64,000 nt of DNA from Homarus americanus (taxonomy: Eukaryota > Arthropoda > Malacostraca > Decapoda > Nephropidae). Below the pieces are notes generated by a model. It was not told where the DNA came from and did not search any database. It worked only from the letters and a program-made list of their open reading frames with translations. Shown here piece after piece: positions 1 to 11,760 of this stretch. The stretch's first letter is position 1. The number at the start of each line of letters is the position of its first letter. The DNA is taken from the NCBI RefSeq assembly GCF_018991925.1, contig NW_024755055.1, positions 298,520-362,519 of the forward strand, in the 5' to 3' direction. A program made the translations under genes and the position numbers.

Positions 1-368
1 AATACTTTAGTTTATATCTTATTTAGAAGGCAATTTATCAGTAATAAAATGTTGATACCATGTGGAGATTTGTTCATGAGTCAGATGCTCGTAAGTTTGG
101 GACTCACTGTATTTAAATTCATACTGATACACAAATAATGCTGTTGCCTGTCATTCCTTGCATATCATTGTCAATAATGAATTAATTTATTAATTGCTAC
201 TTGTACTCTTGTTTTCATATGATAACTTTGTGCATGAAGCAACACTGTACTGCACTCTGTATATTTTGTACTGTATTTTAGAATAAGTTGTTGTTGTATT
301 GTTTGATTTAGTAGGGAAGATACTACCACATTTTTCATGTTGAGATCTTGTAACATATTTGTTGACAG

Positions 369-580
369 GTGTGCCCAAGCAGTGGGGACATTGTGGCCCT
401 GGCATCTGTGTTGGTCCAGGCTGCCACAGTGGTAAAGGGGCTTAGCAAGACAGTTCGATCCCCACTTAGTTCCTTAACCCGTCGTCAGTACAAAACTACA
501 GCAACATTTATCTTTAACATGGATACCAAACAGTATTATCTCATTGATAAGGAGCCACTACTTGAAGAAGATCCATACAG
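369..580 (+). CDS. coding exon (internal) of the unrecognised gene
   Basis: 212-nt exon entering in phase 0 after a cag acceptor and leaving in phase 2 at AG|GTGAAT. It has 70 full codons without a stop, and AG joins T from the next exon to make Ser. Confidence 0.72.
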
Positions 581-3500
581 GTGAATATTGTATTGGTCTT
601 TCTTAACTTTAACAAACACAGTACTGTACAGGCAGTCCCCGACTTACGGCTGGGTTAGGGACCCAAATTCAGGTCGTAAGTCAAAAATGCGAAAATAATA
701 CATAGAAAATCTAAAATGGTTGTCTTTTTTTTTCTCAGCACCACAAAACTCTCACTTTTAAGCTTGCCAGCCATTTTAAAGGGAATTACAAACGAAAATT
801 TTGTCAGTACACGGCGCAATCACTAACGTGGGGACTCAAAAATACGTAATTTGAAAAAAATTTGGTACGACTGTGGCGGTCGTAAGTCCGGGTGGTCGTA
901 AGTCGAGGAGTACCTGTACAGTCTCTCCTCAACTTACGACGAGATTCCGTCCAAACGACCAGGTCGTAAGTCGAAAAGGCAAAAATAATACAAAGAAATT
1001 CTAAAATGAAATACAGTACAGTAAAAGTAATCAATAATGAAAATGAATAATTAGTGTTACTGTGCACTTACCTTTAATGTAGTCAGCTGAATGCACACAG
1101 GGCCTCAATAATTTTTTAATTAAGCATGTAGACTACATTAATTGGATGAAGCAGAGGAGGAGACAGGGCTGGGTGGGTCATCAAGTTCACTTTCTTTAGA
1201 CAGGCTAACATACTTGCTTGTTGAAGGTATTGGATCATCTTTAGGGCGTGAGGAGACAGCAGTGGGGGACTTCATAAAAAATATGTCCAATTTAGACTCC
1301 ACAGTTTGCCTTTTCTTTTCATTGTAATTCTTCCTGTAGCAAGCAAGTCCATCTTGGATCAGTCTGTCAACTTTTGCAAAACGCTCAACATTTTGATCCA
1401 TTTCTTCAAACATTTGTATCCCCTTATTAATAGTAGCAAATGCCTCTGCCATTTGTTTCACTGAAAACTTTTTGGGGGGTGTAGGCTCTTCTTCTACATT
1501 TTGTCTCTCTTCTTCCTTTGCAATTTTCTGTGCATCCAGTTCAATAAGATCCTTGTTACTTAGCTCTTCTGCTACACTTTCCACCAACTGCTCAACATCT
1601 TCATTATCAATTTCAAACTCCAGCTGTTGACCCATCTGCACTATCTTGTTACTAATCTCAGAAATTGCTTCATCTTCATTTAATCCTTTGAAACTGTTCA
1701 CATATCTTTTTAGGACCTTCTTCCATATTCCATTCATGCACTGGTCTGTAACCTCATCCCATGCTGCAGCTATGTTTTTTGTACATTACAAAAAGTTGTA
1801 GTTCTTCCAAAACTCTCTGAGCGTTTTCTCACCTTCAGTAGCAGCAATAGCCTGAGCAAAGGTCGTACGTAAATAATACGTTTTAAAAGCAGCAATAGCA
1901 CCTTGATCCATGGGTTGGATGATAGAGGTAGTCTTAGGTGGAAGGTAGACTACCTTAACATCAGGTTGCAGGTCGTCCAGGTGTGGTGGGTGTCCCGGAG
2001 CATTATCTAAAATTAAATAAAATCTTGAACGCAACCCCTTGTTGCAGACAATACTCCCTGGCTCGTGGAATGAAACAACTCAGGAACCACTCCTCAAACA
2101 GTGCTAGGGTCATCCATGCTTTCTTATTACTGTGATAAAACACTGGCAGTGTTTGCTTGCTGACATTTTTAAAAGCCCTTGGGTTCTCTGAATGATATAT
2201 CATGAAGGGTTTTACCTTGAAACCAGCTACATTCCCCCCAACAGAAGTGTGATTCGGTCCTTGAATACCTTGATTCCCGGCATGGTTTTTGCCTCTTTGT
2301 GGATGTATGTCTGTTCTGGCATGTGCTTCCATAATAAGCCAGTTTCATCCACATTAAATATTTGCTCAGGCAAACAATTTCCCTCCACGATGACACGGTC
2401 TAACTCCTTAAAAGCTTCAGCAGCACCCACATCAGCACTTGCTGCCTCTCAACTCACCTTTACACTGTGCGAACTGTAACGTTTCTTAAACCTTTGGAAT
2501 CACCCATGACTTGCTGTGAAGTTTTGGTCCCACTCATCTCCTGCTTGTTCTTTCAGGCTTTCGAAAAGGCTTCTTGCCTTAGCCTGTATGGTTAGAAGGC
2601 TTAAGGGTACACACTTTTACAGCTGATCCTCCATCCACGTCACAATTAATTTTTCCATCTCATGAAGAGGACCTTGTCTTTTTTTCGTTATTATTGTTCA
2701 CTTTATAGGTGCTGATCCTTTCACTACCTCACGAATTCGTTCCTTGTCCTTCAAAATTGTTGATATCGTCGCGTGAGAGAAGCCAAGGTTGCGTGAAATG
2801 GTTGCTACTGGTTTTCCATTTTCATATTGCATTATTATTTTCATTTTCATCTCAAAAGTAATTGATTTTCACTTTTTCTTCTCAGCACCACGAGAACTCT
2901 CACGTTTACGTTTGCCAGCCATTTTAAAGGGAATTACAAACGAAAATTTTGTCAGTACACAGCGCGATCACTAACAACAACAACAACGACGGCCAAATAA
3001 CAACTGAGCGGGCTGCGGCGTGGCTGCTGTACACCACGAGGCGACCCAGCCCACGCTGTCGTACGGGGTCACATTACGACCAAACGTTTCGGGACTCGAA
3101 AATACGTAATGTGAATAATATTTTATACGCTGTCCGGGTTTTCATAAATCGAGGAGAGACTGTACTGGTTTACCATGTGTACAATGATTGATTTACCTAT
3201 TTCTTTATACAGAATTTCATGTTTATATAATCCCATATTAAGACACATTGCCCAACTGTTATAATTATTCACTGTATTGATTGATATTTAAAGTGTACTG
3301 TACAGTAGTATTTTTTTTTATGGTGCACACCTTTATGTTGATACTGTAGTAATCCACTCAGGCAGTTCACCAAATATGATCATAGACAATATAATTCATG
3401 AAAAGTCTGATTGCATTTGTTGATACTTTGATAGTATTGAGACCTTGGAAGGAGACGTGGGTGATGAGAGATGGTGGCTGAATGCTCGGCAGACGGCCCG

Positions 3501-4369
3501 TCAGTTACGTCAACAGTGGACGTATCCAACTGACTACTATTCTAGTGTCAAGGTCATGACAAATGAACCTCTTCTGAAAGGTAAGATCCTTCATGGATAT
3601 TTTTAATTTTCTTCTCTTAACTATAATAAGCTTAGTTAGGTGTGGGACTAACTGTGTAAAGCTAATTGTTTAAAACCAGTGTCGTAGTAGTATAGTACAG
3701 TATTTTAACTAAACTAGTAGATTTGAAGCTTATTACCCAAATGTTGATTATTACTACAATTCACGAAGCAAAGTGCATACTATACAGGTATAGTATTTTA
3801 TGTCCTTTGGGCTATCTGGTGACATCCAGCCAATAAGCAGAGCCTGACACATACCCACAGGCTTATTTACTAAATGGCAGGATGCACTTTCCCTGCAGAT
3901 GATTTTTATGCTATAAGTCTTTTCACACCTTAAATTCAGCTTCTGGTGGAGTTACCTAAAAATTGAAGGAGTTTTTAATCTCACTGATCGCTACACTGCA
4001 TTCCCCAATCCATAAAATGGGTTCACATTTCCCTTCAGGTTTAGTTCCTTTGATTACACCCAAGGGTCAACTTGTCCTGTTTTCCTGGTATACACTTCTG
4101 ACATTTAAGTGTTTATGTATGCTTTAATTCTCTTAATGTATACTGTCTTTTTAATGTGTGTTATCATATGATACATGTGTAATTATCTGTGGTTATATTG
4201 TTGAGGTGAGCAGTTTTTATTTTATTACTGCTCCAGTGTATACCATTTCCCCATACAGTACTTAATAGTAATATGTGAATATTCTTTTGCAGGTAAATCC
4301 TTGAACCACATAATGGAGGGACAGCACCTCATAGCTCTAGTTCTAGGGCCACACCCACAAGGAGTTTGA
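369..4369 (+). CDS. 3' end of an unrecognised multi-exon protein-coding gene
   Basis: Three exons (369-580, 3435-3580, 4293-4369) join in frame: acceptor ...gacag at 368, phase-2 donor at 580, phase-1 donor GTAAGA after 3580, and last acceptor ttttgcag at 4292. The stop TGA is at 4367-4369. The joined C-terminal part is 144 residues. It contains VALASVLVQAATVVKGLSKT (a short hydrophobic stretch), TTATFIFNMDTKQYYLIDKE, RWWLNARQTARQLRQQW and ends in GQHLIALVLGPHPQGV. I do not recognise the family. The start and earlier exons lie before the window. The codon reading is uninterrupted and the phases agree at both junctions, which is the main reason to call it real. A genomic A-run with AATAAA-like hexamers follows the stop at about 4378-4400. 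The first intron (2.85 kb) is largely Tigger sequence; the second is 712 bp. Confidence 0.72.
629..916. mobile_element. internally deleted Tigger/pogo derivative (MITE)
   Basis: 288-bp element flanked by TA (627-628 and 917-918). The left end CAGGCAGTCCCCGACTTACG is mirrored by the right end, whose reverse complement starts CAGGTACTCCTCGACTTACG. Internally it keeps the start-codon side of the neighbouring Tigger copy: the stretch from cagcaccac through gccagccattttaaag at about 736-780 matches 2883-2930. It lacks nearly all transposase sequence. It therefore looks like a non-autonomous derivative of that family. It lies in an intron of the + strand gene. Confidence 0.8.
919..3162 (-). mobile_element. 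Tigger/pogo-type DNA transposon, degenerate full-length copy
   Basis: 2,244-bp element bounded by TA (917-918 and 3163-3164). Left end CAGTCTCTCCTCAACTTACG; the right end reads inward as CAGTCTCTCCTCGATTTATG. It carries a broken transposase on the minus strand with CENP-B/Tigger-type motifs. It sits in the intron between the exons ending at 580 and starting at 3435, and it shares its left TA with the adjoining MITE. The family assignment rests on the transposase motifs and the TA target. Confidence 0.85.
1138..2922 (-). pseudogene. Tigger/pogo (DDE superfamily) transposase, frameshifted remnant
   Basis: The reading starts at an ATG at 2922 on the minus strand with MAGKRKRESSRGAEKK, followed by a degenerate helix-turn-helix region with stops. 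The catalytic acidic residues are visible in separate frames: Asp of IFNVDETGLLWK near 2348, Asp of LILDNAPGHPPHL near 2006, and Asp of IIQPMDQGAIAAFK near 1907. This is the D, D, D spacing of Tigger/jerky-type transposases. The C-terminal part (1138-1737) is still open for 199 residues and is acidic and Ser-rich at the end. At least two frameshifts plus stops separate the blocks, so this copy cannot make an active enzyme. It is host-gene intronic and in opposite orientation to the gene. Confidence 0.85.
3435..3580 (+). CDS. coding exon (internal) of the unrecognised gene
   Basis: 146-nt exon after acceptor gatag at 3434, ending at AAAG|GTAAGA. It encodes IETLEGDVGDERWWLNARQ and continues to VKVMTNEPLLK. 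Phase in 2, phase out 1, matching both neighbours. Confidence 0.72.
4293..4369 (+). CDS. terminal coding exon of the unrecognised gene
   Basis: 77-nt last coding exon after acceptor ttcttttgcag. The split codon G|GT gives Gly, then KSLNHIMEG through LGPHPQGV and a TGA stop. A long A-rich tract follows at once. Confidence 0.68.
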
Positions 4370-6474
4370 AAAATGTAAAAAAAAAAAAAATAAAAATAAA
4401 ATAATGATAAAAAAGCCACATAAAAGTGCATTATTCATTTATCTGGAACACTTCTGAATATTGATTCATCCACATAATTTATCTAGCAGCTCACAATAAA
4501 TAATTTATTCATAATGCACATTGTTTACAGTGTATGTTTTATATTTTCAGCAAGCCCTTTCTTACCTCAGTACTGTACAGGGAGGACAACACAGATTCTC
4601 CCTCATTTGCTCTCATTCATTCATTTAATCATTCATTCATTTTAGCTGCTGTAATAGATGTGTTCTGCTGTGGTGTACCCTTCCACAATATGTCCCCAAG
4701 ATTTCCACAGTGTAGATGTATTGAGATTAATTTGGATATTACTAGAGATATGGAGATAGAGTTTTGTAAAGACCATGGTTGTCATAAATGGTGCTAATAA
4801 CAGTTACCACAACCAGCTGTTGAAAACACTCTTTTTGTTTATGTGACTCAGTGGAAATTAACCAGTTTTAAACTCCTATTGTGATTTAAAAAGCACGATT
4901 TTTTTATACACAAATATATTAGATTTGACATAAAGGAAATGTTCCACTATACCACAGTTTTTAATAATGATATCATTTACATTGTTCCGTTTACAACTCC
5001 CTGGAGAAATGGAATCCGGTGTTACTTGTTCATACTTAGTACTGTACAGTACAAGTCAAAATTATGAGTGACTTGCTTCTAATTGTTCCCCAAATTGTGG
5101 CAAAACATTTTTGTTATTTTGGGAAGTTTAGTTACATACCGGTAAGGTGCAGTTCAGGAAATATTTACAAGGTACAGTATCTTCTATTTTGTAAAGTTGA
5201 AAAAAATTGAAAAGAGGCGAAGGTTTGTCCAAACCATGAGATTGATGTTTTGTGGCAGAATGAGCTTAGAATAATTAATTTGTAAAAAGACTAATGATAA
5301 AAATATAACTTAGGTTGATTAATGTGAAGGTAATATTAGGAACCGGTTTTTCATAAAAACATTACCCGAGAGTGTGTATTCTTAAGGTGTTGGATATTGA
5401 AGAAATAAGTGAAAAGATAACAAGTGTAATTATTAATGATCATAGGGTGATGTGCGCCCTCACCATGTTAAAGCTTGAGTAACTAAAATTGGCCAGCAAA
5501 TTGAACACTTAACTTGTGAAGCGAATAACTTTTACTTTGAACTGGTAACACTTTCTTAACATTTAACTTTAAAGCTTTGATGTGAAACAGAAGGATGGAT
5601 AGTAAACTTTATACAGTGAAGATGGATTTCTAAAAAAGTTAATTTGGAGTTAGTATTGTTAATAGATTGAAGAAAAATATATATCACTGGAAGATAGCAA
5701 TATAATTATGAAGTAAATAGATAAAAATATATGATATGAGGTGTAAGGACGTAAGGAACAGATGGCAAGAAGAGAATACTATTTGTTTAAGCTGTATGGT
5801 GGATAAAGCAGAGGAAGACTGAAAGCAAAGGCAAAAAAAAATGTTGGGGGAAAATTTTTTATACTTGGTGAAGGAGGTATTGTTGTGGAAGAATGTGTAG
5901 AACTGTGTTAAGATCATAATGTATGGAGGGGGATCTACATGGGTTAATGTATAGGAGGAAAAGCTATATAAGATACAGATGAGTCATAAGGGTGGGAGAG
6001 GATACCAGAAGTAAGATTTTTTTTTTAGTGAGTAATGATTAAGGTGACATGTACAGTAATTGAGTATACTGTATACCGGTAGCTTAAAATAAGATGTATT
6101 TTTCTCAGACATTTGTGTGGTATAAATATGACTATGCAGAAGTTATCATCCCTGCATTTATTATTTATGTATTGAAATAGATATCCTACTTAAATACAGG
6201 AGCATCTTATTTAATATTTATCAATCTTGAAATATATTGTGTGTTGATCTTCTTAAAAAAAAGTAAGGAATTTTGTATTTTAAGTCGTAGAATTCTAAAA
6301 ACTAAATCTGCACCATTAATTTTTATCTTTAGCCAAAAAATATATTGACAGGCCACAAATGTTTTGCTCTGGTGAACAAAGAAAAAGTTGATGGAGTAGA
6401 TGGGGGAGTGAGTATTGTTTAAGTGGTGCGTGGAGGAGACTGCATGAATTACCCCACGTGGCTGTAGGAGACTA
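4370..6474. other. 3' flank of gene 1, no further gene seen
   Basis: AT-rich sequence with several AATAAA-like hexamers (for example near 4494) that could end the upstream transcript. Open frames here, such as one over 4534-4797, have no splice support or recognisable motifs. Confidence 0.5.
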
Positions 6475-7103
6475 CAGTGAACCCTCACTTTACGCGGTTA
6501 ATTCAACCCACGGCGGCCCGCGTAAAGTGAACAACATAACATATGGGATTAATTGAAATAGAGACCGGGCCGACCCCCAAACTCCACTTTTTCAGACACA
6601 ATACCTACGTTGTAGTAAAAATAACTTCTTAATTTTATGATGGTATGCACACACAATTAATAATTAAGAGAAATATCAATAATATTAGGTTTTTTAACAC
6701 TTACATTAATAGAAAAGATGGCTGGGCACACAGGGATGGGGGGTTGGTTCCGAGGCAGAGGGCAGATTATTGGCCCTCACCTGTATCACTTGTATCAATT
6801 GTATCACTATCCACCACAGAGGCTTGCAGGGCCTCTTTGTCAAACCCCTCAAAGTTCATATAAGTCCATATCCTCACTATAATTATCACTATCACTGACT
6901 CGGGCCGGCTGTGGTGGGTGACGGGTGAAGAACTCGGTAATGTTTTGATGACTGGGCAACCTTGTGCGCACCCTGCTCGCGCTGCTCTCCGCGTAAAAGG
7001 GTACACACACACCGCGGAAAGTGAGCATTCCGGTTTCGGCAGGGTACCGCGTAAACGTGAAAACGCGTAAAGTGGGACCGCGTAAAGCGAGGGTTGACTG
7101 CTG
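6475..7103. mobile_element. Tigger/pogo-like non-autonomous element (MITE)
   Basis: 629-bp element flanked by TA (6473-6474 and 7104-7105). The left end begins CAGTGAACCCTCACTTTACG. The right end reads inward CAGCAGTCAACCCTCGCTTT then ACGCGG. Sub-terminal GCGTAAA(G) motifs recur near both ends (6494-6530, 7045-7085), suggesting multiple transposase-binding sites. No transposase domain is visible; overlapping open frames at 6767-7198 are not convincing. Confidence 0.7.
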
Positions 7104-10100
7104 TATATTGGACAGGATATAAATAAACATTGACTCGTGTATAAATTATTATCAAATATTTTTATTCTATATTTATTTATAATTCTTTTGCTGTTCAACA
7201 GTCAGATTATAGTACTTAACTGAAATTATGAGAATCTCACCTAATGGTCACAGGAAAGAAAGTGTCAAGAATGTATGAAAGTACAGTAGTAATTTTATGC
7301 ATATACTGGACTGTACTTTGGTGTATATTTCTCATGATTAATGTCAGTATAGTATGTTGATAGGTCCCTTGTTCAGTAAATTACTTGAATGAAGTGTACA
7401 CTGAAGCTATTTGAGCAATGAACACCATCATCCTACCTGTGCTGGTTGTTATTGGTAACAGCCTAACACTTTTGAGTATTCTTAAGGTGATATCAGATGA
7501 ACACACTGTTGTTTGTTGACAATTGGTTGTGGCAGTGTGGTAAGGAGAATAAGGAGGAGGAGTGAAGATTTATGAAGTGAAAGAATCGCTTGGAGGCTTT
7601 TCAGTCCTAGGTGGGAGCTGTATAGGGGAGTGAGGCATCACAGACAAGAAAATAAGACCATAGTGAAGCTTGCTGGTGTAGTATGTGAAGACTGAGTAAG
7701 ATCTAAGTTGTATTTCTTTTGACTCTGTCATGATGAATTAGTGGTGATTAGTATTAGTCAATAAAAGAGCTTGCCAGACACTCAGTATTGCTAGTAATAT
7801 GGGAACAGTTCTTTAAGTCATACGAGCAGTAACTCTAAGCTCAGATTGAGTCTTGTGCTACTCCACCTTTAATTATTGCATATTTAAGCATTTTAATATT
7901 CCATGCATTCTTAACTAAGCTAATGGCCTATGTGGAGCTAGATTTTTTATAGTACTTTTATGTATACAGTATATTGTAATAAATGTATAACACACAACAT
8001 GTAATACTGCTGAGTCCATGTTGTCAAGGATTTGTGTGTTTTCTTCAACTGATTAGAGATAAAAGTACATATCTAGCTCCTGGAAAATCTCAATGCAATT
8101 TTAATGCCATTTTAGACATTACTTTTTTGCTTTAGCTGAAGTGAGCCAGTGAGTTACATTCTTTTATATCCAGTTGTATGGAGAACTTAATGTATCCAGG
8201 ATGTGGTGTGTAGCACTTACCTCCTGTGGAGTTTTGATTTTTTACCAAACATCTTTGTGTCACATGGTGTCTGGACTGTATTGTATAATTATTGTAAGTT
8301 TTGTGTGACCATTGCTGGTCCTCACATCAGGAAATTTTATAAGGGCATTTATTTTTATATGAAAATTTGTAACCACTAGATGAACTTCAGCCTTTGGCTT
8401 CTTATGGTAATCTGGACATAATTGTTGCTGTATATTTTTGTAGTTACTGATGTGAGAAATTCACACTTAGTTACATTCCATATCTCTAGCCTTTCTCTAT
8501 AGTCTTTCAGGAACCAGTCTTCATAAGTCATAAGTATTATTGCATATTGCACTACTATTTCCCAGTTTATGCATACTAATGAAGAAAACAAATGAATAAT
8601 TCCTCCCCCCTTATGTATTGGAAATAAAATGTATGATATATTTACACAGCTTAAACATAGATAACACAAGATGTTGGGAAATTTTGAGATAAGTAGGGCT
8701 ATAATTTATATTCTAGAGATTGTTATACTATATCAACTAGGGTTCAGCCTTTTTTAGGTACCCCCAACATCTGCATTGTACATTTTTTACAAAGAAAGCT
8801 CAGCAATATTTTCATTATACCTGTCTCATATACTGTACTGTACATTATTAAGTGTTGTGTCGAGTGAATATCTTCCACAGATGTTACTGTTACCTTCAGT
8901 CTTATTTCACAGTGTTTAGGATTAGGAGCAGCAGTCCATTAGATGATCTTGCAGTTGTGTGCAAAATTTTGTTCAAAATGTTTAATGGTTTTTCTTCTAC
9001 TTTTAAGGCCTCTTTTTTATATATACAGTACTGTATAGGGGTTATGAGTGATCAAAAGTGATTTTTGTCTGTTGTTATCAACGGCCTGTAATATTTTTCA
9101 TCTTTCTTTATAAAAGTATTAAAAGTTATTAAACTTGATGACAGTATACTGCAGAATGTAATATGTAATGTTCATGATCTGTGGCCAATTAATTATCATG
9201 TAACTTGCTTTTCCCAACCACCTGTACTAATACCTTCTTGATGTTGATGCAGTGGCTGAAATAAATCGTTAAAATTGCTTAAATTAGTAATCTTGGATCT
9301 GAGAAGTTTTATTTGTGATAATCAAATTATGTAAACTGCATAGTTCAAGCGCATGCGTGTTGATAAACGCTTTTAATTCTTGCACACTTAGTTGTGTAAA
9401 TATAATTATGTACTGAAATGTTTAAAAAATAATCATTATCAGTGAATGAATAAGAGTGAAAGTAACTTGCATCACATTGAAATTTGAGGCAGAAGATTCC
9501 TTAAATGTAAGCAAGTGCAAAATTACACAGCATTACAGTATTTACAGGTCATGATCATTGCATATCACAGTTTGTTATTCATTTTTAAACTCTTGCCCAT
9601 AGTAAAATGATGATGTATTTCTTAAGGCAGTATTGTGGATGAACAGTAATATCTCTTTATTCTAATGCCATCTATTTGTTAGGAAAACATTAATTTTACA
9701 TTAAACTCTTCCTTATATTTCTTAAAACTTTATACTGTACTGTGGTTATTTAGCTTCATGTTTAAGTGATTGTCTTACATATTTGTCCTGTGTTAATTTG
9801 TCCCAGCTCTAAAAAACTGTGATCACTTTTCTCTGCCTTTAATCTTACACTGTACAGTATAGACTTTAGATCTCTACCATAGCATTGAATAGCAGAATTC
9901 CATATTGAAGGTCACCTTTACTTTTATATGCAGGATATAAGTTTATAATTGACAAACTAAAGTAATACTCATGTTATTTGATCCCACATGGGACCTGGAA
10001 TGAATCAATTATTAAAAAAATAAATAAATAAATACGTTGAAAAATTTATCTTGTATACCGTACAGTACACGAAAGGAAAAATAATAATTTCTTAAAAAAT

Positions 10101-11594
10101 TATCCCTTTGTGGATATACAGTTGTGCACCAACACTTTTGATGGTGAATACAAAATACTCTTAAGGTAATGTAATCTATACAGTACTGTACTGTACTTGT
10201 ATACAACTGAAGCTCCTCTTATTGTTGTGATTGGCTTCATATGGCATGGGACAGTACATACTGTGAAAAAATTCACAGAATAAATTTTTCAAATTGGTAA
10301 CTAAACCACCTTAAAATATATAATTTTATACTGTGGTATTTCAACAATGAAATTTTGATGCCCATTGGCATCCTCTCGGGTGTGTACTGATTACTGAAGT
10401 GTGGACATATATGTTCCCTTCATTAAATGTGAGTTACACTATAATATATTAATGGAACACAATGTTACATGGACTTTTTTGGGACAACTTGAACATTACC
10501 ATCAGTTAGATTCAAATTTTCCTGATATTGTAAATTCAGCTGAAGAGAGTAACCCACCATAGCCAATGACTTGTATATGTGTGCAGTATACTGTATTGTG
10601 CTGCCCCATCCTCCCTGTGTAGTAGGATGGTTTGTATATGAAAATATTGGTATTTTGTTTTATTTTATTTTTAAACATGAGAATGGTGATACAAATCTTT
10701 ACATGACCACACTTATCATTAAATATAAAGAATATTAGATGGACACTTGACAAAACAAGGCGTGTTGGTTCTGTTTTCTTTATTGACAAGTTTATATAAG
10801 ATTTATATATTATTTTCAGTATTTTTAGGTCAGATTAGATAGTTTACAAATACTGTATAAAGTGAAATTATTCTTATGTTTCCTTCTTATAAGTTTTGGA
10901 CACTGAAAGTTGAAATACAATCAGTTCTACTTCTGTTTTAGACTTACCTGTAAGTTAATTAATCAGGTGATAACTCGACGTTTCTTTTCCTTCAGATAAC
11001 TTGTATATCCCACACTCGCAATATTTTGAGTATGGGGGTAAATATGTTCCTACCTGTGACCATAAATAATTACATTATTTCACATTTGTATTTTATCACT
11101 TCACCAATCTACTTACTTTTTCCCAGTTTCAGTTGTTTAACAGAACATTTTATTACTGTGGACAAATAGTTAAGGTTGACCCTGATCATACATCGTATTC
11201 ATAATTCATTCTCGAGTACAGGAAATTTTACACTTGAGTGCAAGATATCCACCTGACAGTATATTAATTCAGCACTTCAGATATTATCTAAGTACAGTAC
11301 AGCTGTATGTAGAGTACAGATACAGCATTTCCTTTAAATCCTTCATTCCAAAGTGTAAAGAATTTGTTTCTTCACATCTTGTTGGTGCATAGAAATTTCT
11401 TTCTTTCATATTTACATAATATGTCATAATTTATGTGCATTAAGGTATTCTGCTCATGTCCAGTAATATGTTTGAGACAGAAAATACAGTATTTCGATTA
11501 CCATGCCCCAATGAATCATTTTTATTTGATCAAACTAAACAGCATCCAGTCTGCCAGTTATCAACTGGTGAGGTGGGTTGACACCATGGGCAGT
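7104..11594. other. AT-rich intergenic stretch, nothing gene-like recognised
   Basis: No exon with matching splice phases, RNA gene or complete element was found on either strand. The stretch is notable only for repeated TACTGTA/TACAGTA heptamers. Confidence 0.5.
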
Positions 11595-11760
11595 ACCGTA
11601 ATGCTGTACACTCCCTCAAAAAATTATCTACTGAGCTACTGGATGGGGTCGATGAATTTCAGAATGAATACTGTACGCTACTGCAACTCCTGCTGTCTCA
11701 TTGGGGTTGTCAAAATCTGTCATCCGTTGTGTCATAATGTCTTACACAATTTTGGAAAGA
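11595..11760 (+). repeat. dispersed repeat, copy 1 of 3
   Basis: About 165 bp, from a CTGTACACTCCCTCAAAAAA-like start through GGGGTTGTCAAAATC to CACAATTTTGG. It aligns over most of its length with 54550-54683 on the opposite strand, and over its 3' part with 27775-27862. This explains the small open frame over 11433-11795, which is not called as a gene. Confidence 0.65.
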
